Made by a program: the position numbers and the translations under genes. Below, piece by piece: positions 1 through 9,115 of a stretch of 64,000 nt of DNA; position 1 is the first letter of the stretch, and every line of letters begins with the position of its first letter. The stretch is taken from positions 16,206 through 80,205 of the forward strand of contig UQLL01000008.1 in assembly GCA_900541835.1 (NCBI GenBank), read 5' to 3'. Source of the stretch: an uncultured Porphyromonadaceae bacterium. Lineage in GTDB: Bacteria; Bacteroidota; Bacteroidia; Bacteroidales; Muribaculaceae. The notes beneath the pieces were generated by a model. It saw only the letters and a program-made list of their open reading frames with translations. It made no database searches and was not told the origin of the DNA.

Positions 1-352
1 GGTGGCCGATGAACTCGATTCCGTAGAAGTCGTATACTTCGCGTTCCTGGAAATTCGCGACTTTCCAGATGTCGCTTACGGAGTGGAGGCGTGGCTGCTG
101 GCGGTCGGCAGTCTCGACGCGTATGCAGATCATCTCCCAGTCGCGGTCGGTGGAGGTGAGATAGTAGAGGCAGCCGAGTGTCTCGGTCCAGTCCATGCCG
201 ACTACGGCGGTGAGCATGTCGAAGCCGTACTTGTCGTGCAGGGCGAGGGCGAGGGTGTGCCATTTGGCGTCAGGCACCTTTACCAGTAAACATTCGCCCT
301 GCTCGAAAGTGGCTTCCGGGCAGAGTGTGCTTATCTCTTTCTGAATATCCAT
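1..352 (-). CDS. nuoC: NADH-quinone oxidoreductase subunit C (partial, N-terminal part)
   Basis: Reading from the ATG at 352 on the minus strand gives a protein starting MDIQKEISTLCPE and reaching the 30-kDa complex I subunit signature EREVYDFYGIEFIGH at the window edge. The C-terminus lies outside the window, so it cannot be told whether this is a separate NuoC or the NuoCD fusion found in some lineages. NuoC belongs to the peripheral arm of complex I, which passes electrons from NADH or ferredoxin to menaquinone. It follows nuoB by 36 bases, in the usual nuoABC order, so it should share the nuoA promoter. Confidence 0.9.
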   Translation of the reverse strand, partial: MDIQKEISTLCPEATFEQGECLLVKVPDAKWHTLALALHDKYGFDMLTAVVGMDWTETLGCLYYLTSTDRDWEMICIRVETADRQQPRLHSVSDIWKVANFQEREVYDFYGIEFIGH

Positions 353-388
353 GGTGATTTGGTGGGTCGTTATGGTTGATGCCTGTGT

Positions 389-1009
389 TTATTTCATTGA
401 GTCGCGGTCTTCGGGGTGCTCGGCGAAGAACTCCTCGATTTTCTCCTTGCGGTTGGCGCCGCCGAAGAATTTCTCGACTTTTATCTTGCGCTGGAGCTGC
501 ATGAGTCCATAGAACATTGCCTCGGGGCGCGGGGGGCAGCCGGGAACGTAGACGTCAACTGGGAGTATCTTGTCGACTCCGGGGAGCACGCAGTATGAGT
601 TCTTGAACGGTCCGCCGCTGACGGCACAGCCGCCGCAGGCAATGACGTACTTGGGCTCGGCGAGCTGCTCGTAGAGGCGGCGCAGGACGGGTGCCATGCG
701 GTGCACGATGGTGCCCTGTACCATGATGTAGTCGGCCTGGCGTGGGGAGTTGCGTGCCACCTCGAAGCCGAAGCGGGCCATGTCGTAGCGTGCTGCGCCG
801 AGGCTCATGAACTCGATGGCGCAGCAGGATGTGCCGAAGCAGAGGGGCCAGAGGGAGTTCGCACGGCCCCAGTTGATGAGCTCGTCCATCTTGCCGACTA
901 CGACGTTGGCGCCGGTGGCGTTGAGCTCTTCTACGAGTTTGTCGATGTATTCGTTGTCCTTGAAGTCCTCGAACTTCATGGACTTGATTTTCGGTTCTTT
1001 TACTGCCAT
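389..1009 (-). CDS. nuoB: NADH-quinone oxidoreductase subunit B
   Basis: 206 residues, starting MAVKEPKIKSM. NuoB carries the terminal [4Fe-4S] cluster N2 of complex I, next to the quinone site. The ligands are visible as the tandem cysteines 62-63 in CFGTSCCAIEFMS, Cys127 in GGCAVSGG and Cys157 in VPGCPPRPEA. An open frame extends further upstream to 1228 but that part overlaps nuoA and is not conserved-looking, so I take the ATG at 1009. The start overlaps the end of nuoA by 10 bases, which implies translational coupling in the nuo operon. Confidence 0.95.
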   Translation of the reverse strand: MAVKEPKIKSMKFEDFKDNEYIDKLVEELNATGANVVVGKMDELINWGRANSLWPLCFGTSCCAIEFMSLGAARYDMARFGFEVARNSPRQADYIMVQGTIVHRMAPVLRRLYEQLAEPKYVIACGGCAVSGGPFKNSYCVLPGVDKILPVDVYVPGCPPRPEAMFYGLMQLQRKIKVEKFFGGANRKEKIEEFFAEHPEDRDSMK

Positions 1010-1371
1010 TTCAGTGCACCCTTTCTCCAGGCGTAAGCCAGGCCTAAAACTAAAACGAAGAGGAAGATGCCGATGCAGAGGAGTCCTTGCACTCCGAGCT
1101 GGTTGGTGATTGTTGCCCAGGGGTAGAGAAAGACGGTCTCGACATCGAAGATGAGGAAGAGGATTGCGAATATGTAGTATCCGGACTTGAACTGCACCAT
1201 CGAGTCGCCGCGTGTGGGGATGCCGCACTCGTATGGGTCGGCTTTTTTCGAGGAGAAGGACCGGGGAGCTATCAGCTTGGCTATCAGCAGGGCGGCGAAC
1301 ACCAGGCCGATGCCCGTGAGGACGGCCGTGATGGCGAGGGTGCCGTTGCCAATTCTTAACAACAAATCCAT
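1000..1371 (-). CDS. nuoA: NADH-quinone oxidoreductase subunit A
   Basis: 123 residues with three hydrophobic segments (about 10-35, 65-90 and 95-115), the normal size and topology for NuoA, a membrane-arm subunit of complex I. The family signature is seen as KADPYECGIPTRGDSMVQF (about residues 43-61), including the conserved Glu-Cys-Gly. It is the first gene of the nuo operon; its promoter lies about 75 bases upstream and a hairpin sits in the leader. Confidence 0.93.
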   Translation of the reverse strand: MDLLLRIGNGTLAITAVLTGIGLVFAALLIAKLIAPRSFSSKKADPYECGIPTRGDSMVQFKSGYYIFAILFLIFDVETVFLYPWATITNQLGVQGLLCIGIFLFVLVLGLAYAWRKGALKWQ

Positions 1372-1415
1372 AAAATCGTTATCTTGTTATGGTTTACAAT
1401 CAATCGTTTCAAGGT

Positions 1416-1435
1416 AGGCTGCGAGGTCGCAGCCT
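1416..1435 (-). promoter_or_regulatory. hairpin in the nuo operon leader
   Basis: Perfect 9-base inverted repeat, AGGCTGCGA then two bases then TCGCAGCCT, inside the untranslated leader between the nuo promoter and nuoA. No U-tract follows on the minus strand, so an RNA stability or binding element is more likely than a terminator. The role is inferred. Confidence 0.4.
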
Positions 1436-1446
1436 AAAATTCACCG

Positions 1447-1478
1447 CAAAGTTAACAACTTTTTATGAACCGTGCAAA
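1447..1478 (-). promoter_or_regulatory. nuo operon promoter (Bacteroidetes type)
   Basis: On the minus strand a -33 TTTG (1475-1478) is followed after 20 bases by TAACTTTG (1447-1454), matching the Bacteroidetes consensus TTTG-N19-21-TAnnTTTG. Transcription would start near 1440, giving a leader of about 70 bases before nuoA. The rest of 1480-1700 holds one copy-like palindrome with core GCTTCAGC (1612-1632) and no gene. Confidence 0.75.
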
Positions 1479-1704
1479 TAAATCTTAATTGGCAGGGTGG
1501 GATTTTTGAGAATTATAACCCGACAATATGCAATGATGGGAGGCCGGGGATGGCTTATGCGGGGGATTTGCGGTTGCTTTTTTCCAATGACTCGAGACTG
1601 GCGACCGTAAGCCGAGCTTCAGCTCGGCGGCGGCTCCCAGGAGATTAGGAGTCGGGATGATGGTGAAAAGAAGATGGCGGGTGGCATGTGAGAGCAAGCA
1701 AAGG

Positions 1705-1739
1705 ACGGGCGGCGGCTCCGGGGTGGAGCCGCCGCCCGT
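1705..1739 (-). terminator. terminator of the alpha-2-macroglobulin gene
   Basis: Perfect inverted repeat with 15-base GC-rich arms (1705-1719 and 1725-1739) and a 5-base loop, 20 bases past the stop codon at 1759. The U-tract on the minus strand is weak, so efficiency is uncertain. Confidence 0.6.
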
Positions 1740-1758
1740 GGGGATGGTAGGGCCTGGA

Positions 1759-4700
1759 TTACTTTTCAGTGACTGTGAGGATGCGGCCTGCGCTGTGGGC
1801 GACGATCAGGGGGGCGTATTGGCTCTGTGCGGTGGCTATGCCGAGGGCGAACTCGCCCTGCTGCTGCACGTAGCAGTCGTAGGTGAGGGTATGGACGCCT
1901 TTGCCGAGGTGGCTGATGAAGAGGTTGGTCTGGGAGTTGCGGGGTTCGTAGTAGTATCCGGTCATCTGTCGCCACACGTAGTGGGGTAGCTGGTCGGCGG
2001 GTTCGAGGCAGGCGGCTCGCTCGTCGGTGACGGCGACGTATTCGAGGTCGCGGCCGACGGTCAGGGTGAGGGTGACGCGGACGCGGTCGCCGACATTGAG
2101 CTTGTCGGTCTTTATGGCCTGCTCTCCGGCCTCGGTGGTGCGGATGACGTACAGCTCCTTGGTGATGGAGAGGTCTTCGACGCTGGCGTTGCGTACGTCG
2201 GCCATCGGCTGGATGTACTGGCTGAGTACTCCGCCCCAGGCGGGATGGCTGCCTGGCTTGCTGACTGTGAGCTGGGCGCCGGAGGCCTTGTGCAGGTCGA
2301 GCGGCATGGTGAACTCGCCTGTGAGGGCCTGGACTCGGCTCGGTTCGAGAGTTTTGCCTCCGAGGGTGATGACGGACGGCTTGGAAGAATCGGTCCAGTC
2401 GGTGCCGGAGGTGAGTATGGCGTAGACCACCTCGGCGAGGTTGCGGTTGCGGCCCCAGTCCTGTGCCTGGCGCTGGAGCACGAGCCACTGGCGCAGGCCG
2501 TCTATCTCCTTGGCCCCGGGCTCTATTTCGGAGAAGGCTTCGAGCACCTGGGCGGTGCATATGAGGGGCCCGGAGGAGGTGAAGACGGAGCGTAGGTTGT
2601 CGTACCACATACCCTTGCCGGGTGCGGTGATGGTCTTCTGTCGGAGTGATTCGAGGATGAGTCGGGCATTAGTCTTGTCGCCGGAGCGGGCGAGGAGGGT
2701 GGCGGCGGTGGCGGCGTCGTAGATGTCGAGCGTGCGCCACTGTTTTGCCAGTTCTCGCATGGTGAGGGAGCGTAGCCGGGCCACGTCGCCGGACGCTGGC
2801 TTGTCGTAGAAGCTGCGGATGTAGAAGTAGCTGAGCATGGTCTGGAGGGGGAAGGGCCATTTCTCGCGCTGTGAGCGACGGTAGATGTCGAGCACTTCCT
2901 TGTCGCAGAAGCCGAGGGCGTGGTCTGTCATGTCGGCTATGTCTTTGTTTCCGGGCAGGCAGTCCATCTGTCTGAGCTGGCCGAGGTATAGTAGCACGGA
3001 TGAGCTTAGGTAGAGCGACGGGTCCATGCCGGGCATCCACTGCCAGCCGCCGGATGATGTCTGCAGCCCCTGTATCTTCCTAATCAGCGAAGCCTGGGCG
3101 GCGCGGTTGGCGGCGGAGTCGAGCAGGTCTATGAGCCTGGACATACGCAGGGTCTCTGCGGATGCGTTGTTGAGCCAGATGGTGTTGCTCAGCGCGATGG
3201 TTTTCAGCTCGGCGTTCTTCTGCAGGTTGGAGACGAGCGGCGAGTTGGCCTTGTCGGCGTTCCATAGGCGGAGCGCCTGGCCGATCTTGGGATACTTGTT
3301 GGCGAGGCCCATGCTGAGGGCGTTACCGTAGTAGGCGTAGATGAGGCTTAGTAGGTTGTCGGACTCCGGCGTGGAGATGTCGGGCAGAGCGGTGAGACAG
3401 TACCACACGGGGTTGTCGCAGTATTGCAGGGTGATGTTGCCAGACTTGTAGTCGGGGAGCTTGACGGAGAAGTCGTTCTGCTTCGGGTCAAGGTAGAAGT
3501 CAGTGGACTCGGTTACGGGCGAAGATGAGGGGAGAATGCCTACGAGGGCCTGTTCCACGTCGGCGAAGTTGCCGGCCTGTGCCCGGGAGCGCACGGCGAT
3601 GGTCTGTACGTCGGTCGGGACCGTGTAGGGGAGAGCTATTACCCGGCTGCCGTGGGCGGGTACGTCGGCGGCGACGGTCTCTACTCGGCTGAGGACATTG
3701 CCGGTGAGCGGCTCGAGGATCTCGATGACGCCTGTGAGGGTCTGTGCCTTGTCCGTATTATTGTATAATGTGGCACGGAGCTGGGCGTCGTCGCCGGTGC
3801 GGAGGAAGCGTGGCGCGAGCGACTGCACCATGACGGGCTTGGAGGCTACGGAGAAGAGCTTTGTCTTGGCCGTGCGCATGTCGGTGTCGTAGCCGAGCAG
3901 CTGGAACTGCCAGGTGGTGTTAAAGTCGGGGACGCGGAAGACGACGTCGAGTCGGCCTTCTTTGTCGCTGACCAGAGAGGGGTCGAAGAAGGCGAGGGGG
4001 CACTCGATGGGCCGGATTTCCTCTTTGTTGGGTTTGCCGTTGCCCGACACCACCACTTCTTCGAGGGTGCCGGTGGCGGCCTGCTTCATTTTTGCGCCGG
4101 AGTCGGCGAGGTCGGCGCTTTCTTCCTCCTGGACGACTGGGGCGGATTCCATTTTCATCTCGTTGCGGACGCCGCGCACACGTACGCCGGCGGCCATCAT
4201 CGGCATGGGCCTCTCGTACATCCTATAGCCATCGAACAGGGGGGTGCCGTAGGTGTTGATTTTGGGCGCAATGAATGTGAAGTAGCGTCCTCTGCTGGTG
4301 GTCTTGTCGTAGGTCCAGATGGGGTGTGGCAGGGTATAGCGGCCTACCATCAGGGGCTGGGTATAGGACTTGCCGGGGGAGAAATTCCAGTTGAAGTCAT
4401 AGATGGCGTTGAGGGCCTTGTCCGACATCACGGCCAGGACGGGGATGCGTCCGGGGTTGCCGGTGACGGTGTTGCGGAAGCGGAACGTCCATGTCTCCTC
4501 GGTGCCGGGACGGATCTTGTCGCGGAAGGTCTCGACTTGTACCTGCAGCTCTTCCGTGTCCGAGATGGACTGGATGGTGACGGTGCGGTCGGCAGGCTGG
4601 AAATCGTGGACGCTGATGAAGGTTACGAACACCTTCTTGCCATCCTTGGGCGCGGGTACTTCAACCTGTATGTTTCTGCCGTCGGGGTAGATCCACTTGG

Positions 4701-7431
4701 TGGAGACGAGGGTAGTGTCGGAGACTACCTGGCAGAGCAGGGCGCCGCCGAAGCTGTTGCCGACAGTGACTTTTACCTTAGATGCGTCGGCAGGGGCGGT
4801 AATTAAGGACTCGGGAAGCCAAATCTGGGTGAGATAGGGCGGTTGCTTGTCGTCGGAGCGGAAGATGACAACCTTGTCGGATGTCTTGACCGACGGGTCG
4901 GACTTCATGACGAAGTCAAAGGTGTATTCCCCGGAGGGAATGTCGCTGAGGGGCAGCGAGAACGAGGGGGCCATGAAGGAACCCTCCTTCACGACTTTGC
5001 CGTCGGTGGCACACATCTTATATGTAAGCTCGGCAGGCTGGGCTTTGTCGGCAGCGTTAAGCAGGTCGACGGGTCCGGATAGCGTGCCGTTGCCGTCGGC
5101 ACAGACTTGCGAGGGAAGGCTGGGGGATATGCGGAAGGCATGGCCAAGGCAGAACGACTCGGAGCCGCTCTGCTGGCTCTCTCCGGCAGGTGAGACGGCA
5201 GTGGCCGAGACTGCGAAGACGCCGGTGGCGAAACGTGTGCCTTCGAGATTCTTCGTCGGCAGGGAGAAGGAGAAGCGGCCGTAGGCGTCGGCGACGGTGT
5301 CCTGTCCGTAGGAGGCATTGTCGTTGTCGAACCACCACCAGAAGAGGGGGCGGTAGTCGACCTTGATGCTGACCTTGGCTCCGCCTACTGGCATGCCGCT
5401 GTAGGTCTTGACCAGTCCGGAGATGCGGATGTCTTGGCCCGGTTTGAACTCGGGGGCGATGGTGTCGAGCTCCACGAAGAATGTCGGGGCCTTGTATTCG
5501 GCGACCATGATGGGCTGCGAACCGAAGGCGTTTTTGCCCTGGCGAACCACCACGCGGCAGTTGCCGAGCACACCGTCCTTGGGAAGCAGCATGCGGCCGG
5601 AGGCGCGGCCGAACTCATCGGTCTTGAGGTTGAGGCTATCGACCTCCTCGCCGTTCACATTATATAGTAAAGCTTGGAGTGTCTTGCCTGCGACGGGGGC
5701 GAAGGCCTTCTCCGTGTCGCGGTAGAGGATGGCGGCGATGCCTACCGAGTCGCCGGGGTGGTATAGAGCCAGGTCGGTGAGCACCTTGACGTTCGTGGCT
5801 TGGGGCGCCTCGTTCCAATTATTATATACATAGGAGTTGAGGCTGAAGATTTCGTTGCCGCGCTTCACCTCGACGCGCTCGTTCTTGCGGCCGAGCCTGA
5901 CGGCGCCTTCGGCATCGGTGGTGCCGGCTTGCAGCAGCTTGTTGCGGTCGGGGTAGTAGTTGGCATACTGGTTGACGGTGACACCTTTGACCGGCTTCGA
6001 TTCATTGGCGTCGACCACGTACAGTTTCGGGTCGATGTGGCTGTTCGAGAGGTTGGTGTAGAAGGCGGAGAGTGAGCCAATGCGGATGAGCTGGGAGTTG
6101 GAGCGGGCGGGTAGGTCGATGGCGTCCTTGAGCTGCGAAGAGGAAGATGCCACCATGGCGTAGTAACCTGCGCCGACGGCTGGGAAGGTGACCCGTACCG
6201 TGTCGCGGAAGGGGATTTCGCCGGCGACGTGTACAGGCTGGTCGCCGACGACCTTGCCGGCGAGAACCTTGCTGTTTGCTGTCCAGCTATCCTTGCCGTC
6301 GGTGTTGACGCGCACCAGCAGGAGATGGAAGTCGGAGATGTTCTCGGCCGTCACTTCTGCGGTGACAGGCTTGCCGACGAGGCTTGTCGAGCCGGGGGTG
6401 ACGCGCACGCTGACGCCGCGCATCGAGTGGAGGATGTTCTCCACGGCCTTGGCGTAGTCGCTCTGCGGGAAGCGCTTGAGGGCCTCGGTGCAGAGGGTGT
6501 AATACTCCTTGCGGGTGATGGGTGCCTGGGTGTCGGAGGGCTTGTCGCCGACGAACCGAGGCACATAGTTGTCGAGGGAGAAGAGCATCACCAGTGCTGC
6601 CGGGGTGTCCTTGAGGGTAAGGTATTTGTCGTAGAGCCACTTACCTTTATGCTGCTCGTCCTGCTGTGTGTAGGCGTATGCGAGGGCGTACGGATGGTCG
6701 GCGTTGGCTTTTTCGAGGGCTGGGTAGATCTGGTCGCGCATCACCGACGCCTTCTGTGCGGGCGATGAAACCTGCGAGGGGTCTTTGGCGAAGGGAATTA
6801 CGGTCTGGCGGGCGGCGAACTCGTCGAGATACTCCACTCCTCGCCAGGCCAGGAGGTCGTAGACTGAGGGGAGGTAGGCCTCGGAGCGATTGTCGAAATC
6901 AGTGAGCAAGCCCTTGATGCGGCTGAGGGGCACGGACTGTAGCGCAACGGGGCTGGCCAGGGATTCGCTCGTCAGCTCCTGTACCTTGAGCGAGAACATC
7001 TCCTTGCTCCACTCGTTGACGTTCTCGGGCCATTCGGCGTCGAGTGGCAGGCTGCGGCCCTCGATGCGGTAAGAGTTCTCGTCGTAATAACTGTTATACG
7101 ACTGGGCCTGGAGGGAGCGTACAATCTGCCGCCAGGGCGCCTGGAGCTTCCCGGCCACCGAGTCGCAGAGGCGCATTGAGGCGGCGAAGGAGTCGTTGGA
7201 GACCTGGCTTTTGGCTATTATTATCTGGAGGAGTGCCTTGATGGCGTTCTCGGGGTCGGCGGGCAGGGACTTGTCGAGCACTGCGCGGGCGTTCTTCTCC
7301 ACCGACTCGGGGAAAGCGAAGTCGGGCTTGGCGAACGTGCCTCCGGGATTGCCCTTTCCGCCCTTGGCCGGCGCGGCGAAGAGCATTAGCGGCGCCATGA
7401 CCAGCGCCAGGCATATGGGACGTAGTTTCAT
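1759..7431 (-). CDS. bacterial alpha-2-macroglobulin-like protein, secreted
   Basis: 1890 residues. The N-terminus MKLRPICLALVMAPLMLFAAP is a signal peptide. Next come macroglobulin/MG2-type beta domains (YHPGDSVGIAAILYRD, about 555-570), an A2M core (FRVPDFNTTWQFQLLGYD, about 1210) and a C-terminal alpha/alpha-toroid region. A2M proteins trap or sense proteases, or work with peptidoglycan synthases in the periplasm. The thioester motif CxEQ expected at the start of the toroid is missing: the equivalent stretch reads ISTPESDNLLSLIYAYYG. A TonB-plug-like string LEEVVVSGNG lies near residue 1155. It is probably monocistronic, ending in the hairpin at 1705-1739. Family assignment is firm; the biological role is unknown. 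Confidence 0.85.
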   Translation of the reverse strand: MKLRPICLALVMAPLMLFAAPAKGGKGNPGGTFAKPDFAFPESVEKNARAVLDKSLPADPENAIKALLQIIIAKSQVSNDSFAASMRLCDSVAGKLQAPWRQIVRSLQAQSYNSYYDENSYRIEGRSLPLDAEWPENVNEWSKEMFSLKVQELTSESLASPVALQSVPLSRIKGLLTDFDNRSEAYLPSVYDLLAWRGVEYLDEFAARQTVIPFAKDPSQVSSPAQKASVMRDQIYPALEKANADHPYALAYAYTQQDEQHKGKWLYDKYLTLKDTPAALVMLFSLDNYVPRFVGDKPSDTQAPITRKEYYTLCTEALKRFPQSDYAKAVENILHSMRGVSVRVTPGSTSLVGKPVTAEVTAENISDFHLLLVRVNTDGKDSWTANSKVLAGKVVGDQPVHVAGEIPFRDTVRVTFPAVGAGYYAMVASSSSQLKDAIDLPARSNSQLIRIGSLSAFYTNLSNSHIDPKLYVVDANESKPVKGVTVNQYANYYPDRNKLLQAGTTDAEGAVRLGRKNERVEVKRGNEIFSLNSYVYNNWNEAPQATNVKVLTDLALYHPGDSVGIAAILYRDTEKAFAPVAGKTLQALLYNVNGEEVDSLNLKTDEFGRASGRMLLPKDGVLGNCRVVVRQGKNAFGSQPIMVAEYKAPTFFVELDTIAPEFKPGQDIRISGLVKTYSGMPVGGAKVSIKVDYRPLFWWWFDNDNASYGQDTVADAYGRFSFSLPTKNLEGTRFATGVFAVSATAVSPAGESQQSGSESFCLGHAFRISPSLPSQVCADGNGTLSGPVDLLNAADKAQPAELTYKMCATDGKVVKEGSFMAPSFSLPLSDIPSGEYTFDFVMKSDPSVKTSDKVVIFRSDDKQPPYLTQIWLPESLITAPADASKVKVTVGNSFGGALLCQVVSDTTLVSTKWIYPDGRNIQVEVPAPKDGKKVFVTFISVHDFQPADRTVTIQSISDTEELQVQVETFRDKIRPGTEETWTFRFRNTVTGNPGRIPVLAVMSDKALNAIYDFNWNFSPGKSYTQPLMVGRYTLPHPIWTYDKTTSRGRYFTFIAPKINTYGTPLFDGYRMYERPMPMMAAGVRVRGVRNEMKMESAPVVQEEESADLADSGAKMKQAATGTLEEVVVSGNGKPNKEEIRPIECPLAFFDPSLVSDKEGRLDVVFRVPDFNTTWQFQLLGYDTDMRTAKTKLFSVASKPVMVQSLAPRFLRTGDDAQLRATLYNNTDKAQTLTGVIEILEPLTGNVLSRVETVAADVPAHGSRVIALPYTVPTDVQTIAVRSRAQAGNFADVEQALVGILPSSSPVTESTDFYLDPKQNDFSVKLPDYKSGNITLQYCDNPVWYCLTALPDISTPESDNLLSLIYAYYGNALSMGLANKYPKIGQALRLWNADKANSPLVSNLQKNAELKTIALSNTIWLNNASAETLRMSRLIDLLDSAANRAAQASLIRKIQGLQTSSGGWQWMPGMDPSLYLSSSVLLYLGQLRQMDCLPGNKDIADMTDHALGFCDKEVLDIYRRSQREKWPFPLQTMLSYFYIRSFYDKPASGDVARLRSLTMRELAKQWRTLDIYDAATAATLLARSGDKTNARLILESLRQKTITAPGKGMWYDNLRSVFTSSGPLICTAQVLEAFSEIEPGAKEIDGLRQWLVLQRQAQDWGRNRNLAEVVYAILTSGTDWTDSSKPSVITLGGKTLEPSRVQALTGEFTMPLDLHKASGAQLTVSKPGSHPAWGGVLSQYIQPMADVRNASVEDLSITKELYVIRTTEAGEQAIKTDKLNVGDRVRVTLTLTVGRDLEYVAVTDERAACLEPADQLPHYVWRQMTGYYYEPRNSQTNLFISHLGKGVHTLTYDCYVQQQGEFALGIATAQSQYAPLIVAHSAGRILTVTEK

Positions 7432-7776
7432 ATTGTTTCCGGTTGGTTTTGCAATGTGTGTGTTTAATAGATAACGTCGCTTGCGTGGGTAAGTTGCAGG
7501 GTCGGGATAAAAAAGTATGGTTATCCGCCATTGTGCTGTCGATGTCTATAACTGGGCTGCACCTCCGGCCCGGTGCCACCGCTGCTTTATCTTTATGAGG
7601 TGTCATGCCCATTCTACGGCAAAGTAGTGAAATGCATCGGGATTTCGGCTTGGCCCATCTGTTTTCATATTGGTACAGAAGCGGATAGGCGTATAAAAAG
7701 TAGCGGCGCGCTATGAACAATCACGGCGCGTCGCAGGCGTTTACGTCAGGTTCAAAAAGAGTGTGGTTTTGTAAAG
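7432..7776. other. gene-free stretch between the A2M gene and the Spy-like gene
   Basis: 345 bases. It should hold the A2M promoter and the 3' end of the transcript from 8765-7777. I see no match to TAnnTTTG with a proper -33 partner on the minus strand, and no convincing open frame. A short GC-rich dyad around 7706-7735 is the only structure noted. Confidence 0.4.
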
Positions 7777-8244
7777 TCAGTCGCTTTTCGGAGGCCGGTT
7801 CCCACGCATCCCGCGTAGTTTTTCACGGAATTTCCGCTCCGCCTCCTTCATTGAGAATATTTGTTTCGGAGAGAGAAACGTCTTGAATCTCTCTTCGTAT
7901 TTCTTTTCTATGGCCAGGTCCTGCTCATGTCCGCGAATCATTTCGTCGGTGGCGGCAGTGTAATCGGCATCGGTGGGATTGTCGAGTTTCTTCACGCGGA
8001 CCATTGCACGCCGGACCTGGTTCATGTTGGCTTCCTTCTCTTCGGTCATCTGCGTATAGACGGTGATGAACTGTTTCTGCTGGTCTTCGCGCAGCTTCAT
8101 TTCCTGGGCGAGGAACCGGAGCTTGAAGTCGTGCATCTCTTTGCGCCAGTTATCGCCGCTGTTCGCCTTCTTTTTCCTGTCGGCATAGGCGGGTACTGAC
8201 ATCAGCAGCATGGCCAGCATTATTATTAACGTCTTTGTTTTCAT
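7777..8244 (-). CDS. Spy/LTxxQ-like periplasmic protein
   Basis: 155 residues with the signal peptide MKTKTLIIMLAMLLMSVPAYA, then a highly charged helical protein. Its pattern, helices rich in Lys, Arg and Glu with FLAQEMKLREDQQKQFITVYTQM, resembles the Spy/CpxP (LTxxQ) group of small periplasmic chaperones and sensors. Two bases separate it from the upstream anti-sigma-like gene, so they form an operon. In Bacteroidales such a pair usually follows an ECF sigma gene; none is seen here. The function is inferred from fold-level resemblance only. Confidence 0.55.
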   Translation of the reverse strand: MKTKTLIIMLAMLLMSVPAYADRKKKANSGDNWRKEMHDFKLRFLAQEMKLREDQQKQFITVYTQMTEEKEANMNQVRRAMVRVKKLDNPTDADYTAATDEMIRGHEQDLAIEKKYEERFKTFLSPKQIFSMKEAERKFREKLRGMRGNRPPKSD

Positions 8245-8246
8245 GA

Positions 8247-8765
8247 TTATTGTCTTTGGTCTGATTCTGCCAGGGCGTCGATGTCCATGTTGGCGTACTG
8301 TGCGTCGAAATCGTAGTCGAAAGCCTTTTCGAAGTCGTTGAAGTCGGAGTAGGAGTCCTGTATATCGTCTTCGAGCGCCATGTCGGCCTCGGTGTCGTGG
8401 ACGGTGGCGTCGGAAATCTGGATGTCGGCCTGGATTTCAGGGGTGGCGACGGCCTGTGCGATGGCCTGTGGCGGGTTTTCGAGCGAGACGGGCTGCGTCA
8501 GGTCTATGGCGAGCGGCTCGTTGATGACTTGTTGCTGGGCTATGTTGAAGACCTTCATCATGCACCATATGCCTGCGAACATTGCCGCAAGGGCGATATA
8601 GGGGCGGATTTTCTGCCAGAAGGTGGGGACCACGCGGTGGCGGTACTCAGGCAACGGGCCGCGCTCCGACTCCACACGTGCGTAGACGCCTTCGAGGAAT
8701 CCCTCGGGGGCGCGATAGCCTGCGTCGCGGCCGAACTTTTCGATGATTTTGTCGTCGTTGCTCAT
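8247..8765 (-). CDS. anti-sigma-like single-pass membrane protein
   Basis: 172 residues. A cytoplasmic N-terminus (about 1-48, including GYRAPEGFLEGVYARVESERG) precedes one membrane segment (IRPYIALAAMFAGIWCMM, about 52-70) and a very acidic outer domain rich in Asp and Glu. This layout matches the small anti-sigma-like proteins that Bacteroidales pair with ECF sigma factors and Spy-like proteins. The expected sigma factor gene is not upstream; folC is. I do not recognise a catalytic motif. Co-transcribed with the Spy-like gene. Confidence 0.5.
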   Translation of the reverse strand: MSNDDKIIEKFGRDAGYRAPEGFLEGVYARVESERGPLPEYRHRVVPTFWQKIRPYIALAAMFAGIWCMMKVFNIAQQQVINEPLAIDLTQPVSLENPPQAIAQAVATPEIQADIQISDATVHDTEADMALEDDIQDSYSDFNDFEKAFDYDFDAQYANMDIDALAESDQRQ

Positions 8766-8972
8766 GATTGTGCGTTATACTCCGTTGACAACAAAAGGTG
8801 TCAAAGGTTTAAGGGTGGAATGGGCTACAAAAGAGGCTGAAGTGTTAATCGGTGTTAAAATAAGGCGGAGACTCAACCTTTCGGGTCCTGGCTGTGTTTT
8901 ACAATCAAACAACAAAGACAATCGTTTCATGATGTTAGGTTAGTTCGAAAAAGTATTATGTAAAACACGCAG

Positions 8973-9008
8973 AACAGGCTGGTCGTGAGACCGGCCTGCT
9001 TTGTTTTC
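8973..9008. terminator. terminator after folC
   Basis: Nine-pair stem (8976-8984 with 8989-8997) around a GTGA loop. On the plus strand it is followed by a T-rich run, on the minus strand by a weaker one. It lies about 120 bases past the folC stop and probably ends the chromate transporter-folC transcript. No gene is seen in 8766-9115. Confidence 0.5.
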
Positions 9009-9115
9009 ATGTACGGGGATGCGCTCCCGCGCCGGGCAGATGCTTGGTGGCAGTGCCAAAACAGGGGCGAAAGGATGAGTTGAGCGTTCGTACCCAAAGT
9101 GTCGCAGGTGTGTTT

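Noticed and set aside
8743..8943. Plus-strand 66-codon frame between the anti-sigma-like gene and folC
   Set aside because: Overlaps the N-terminus of the minus-strand gene and has no coding character.
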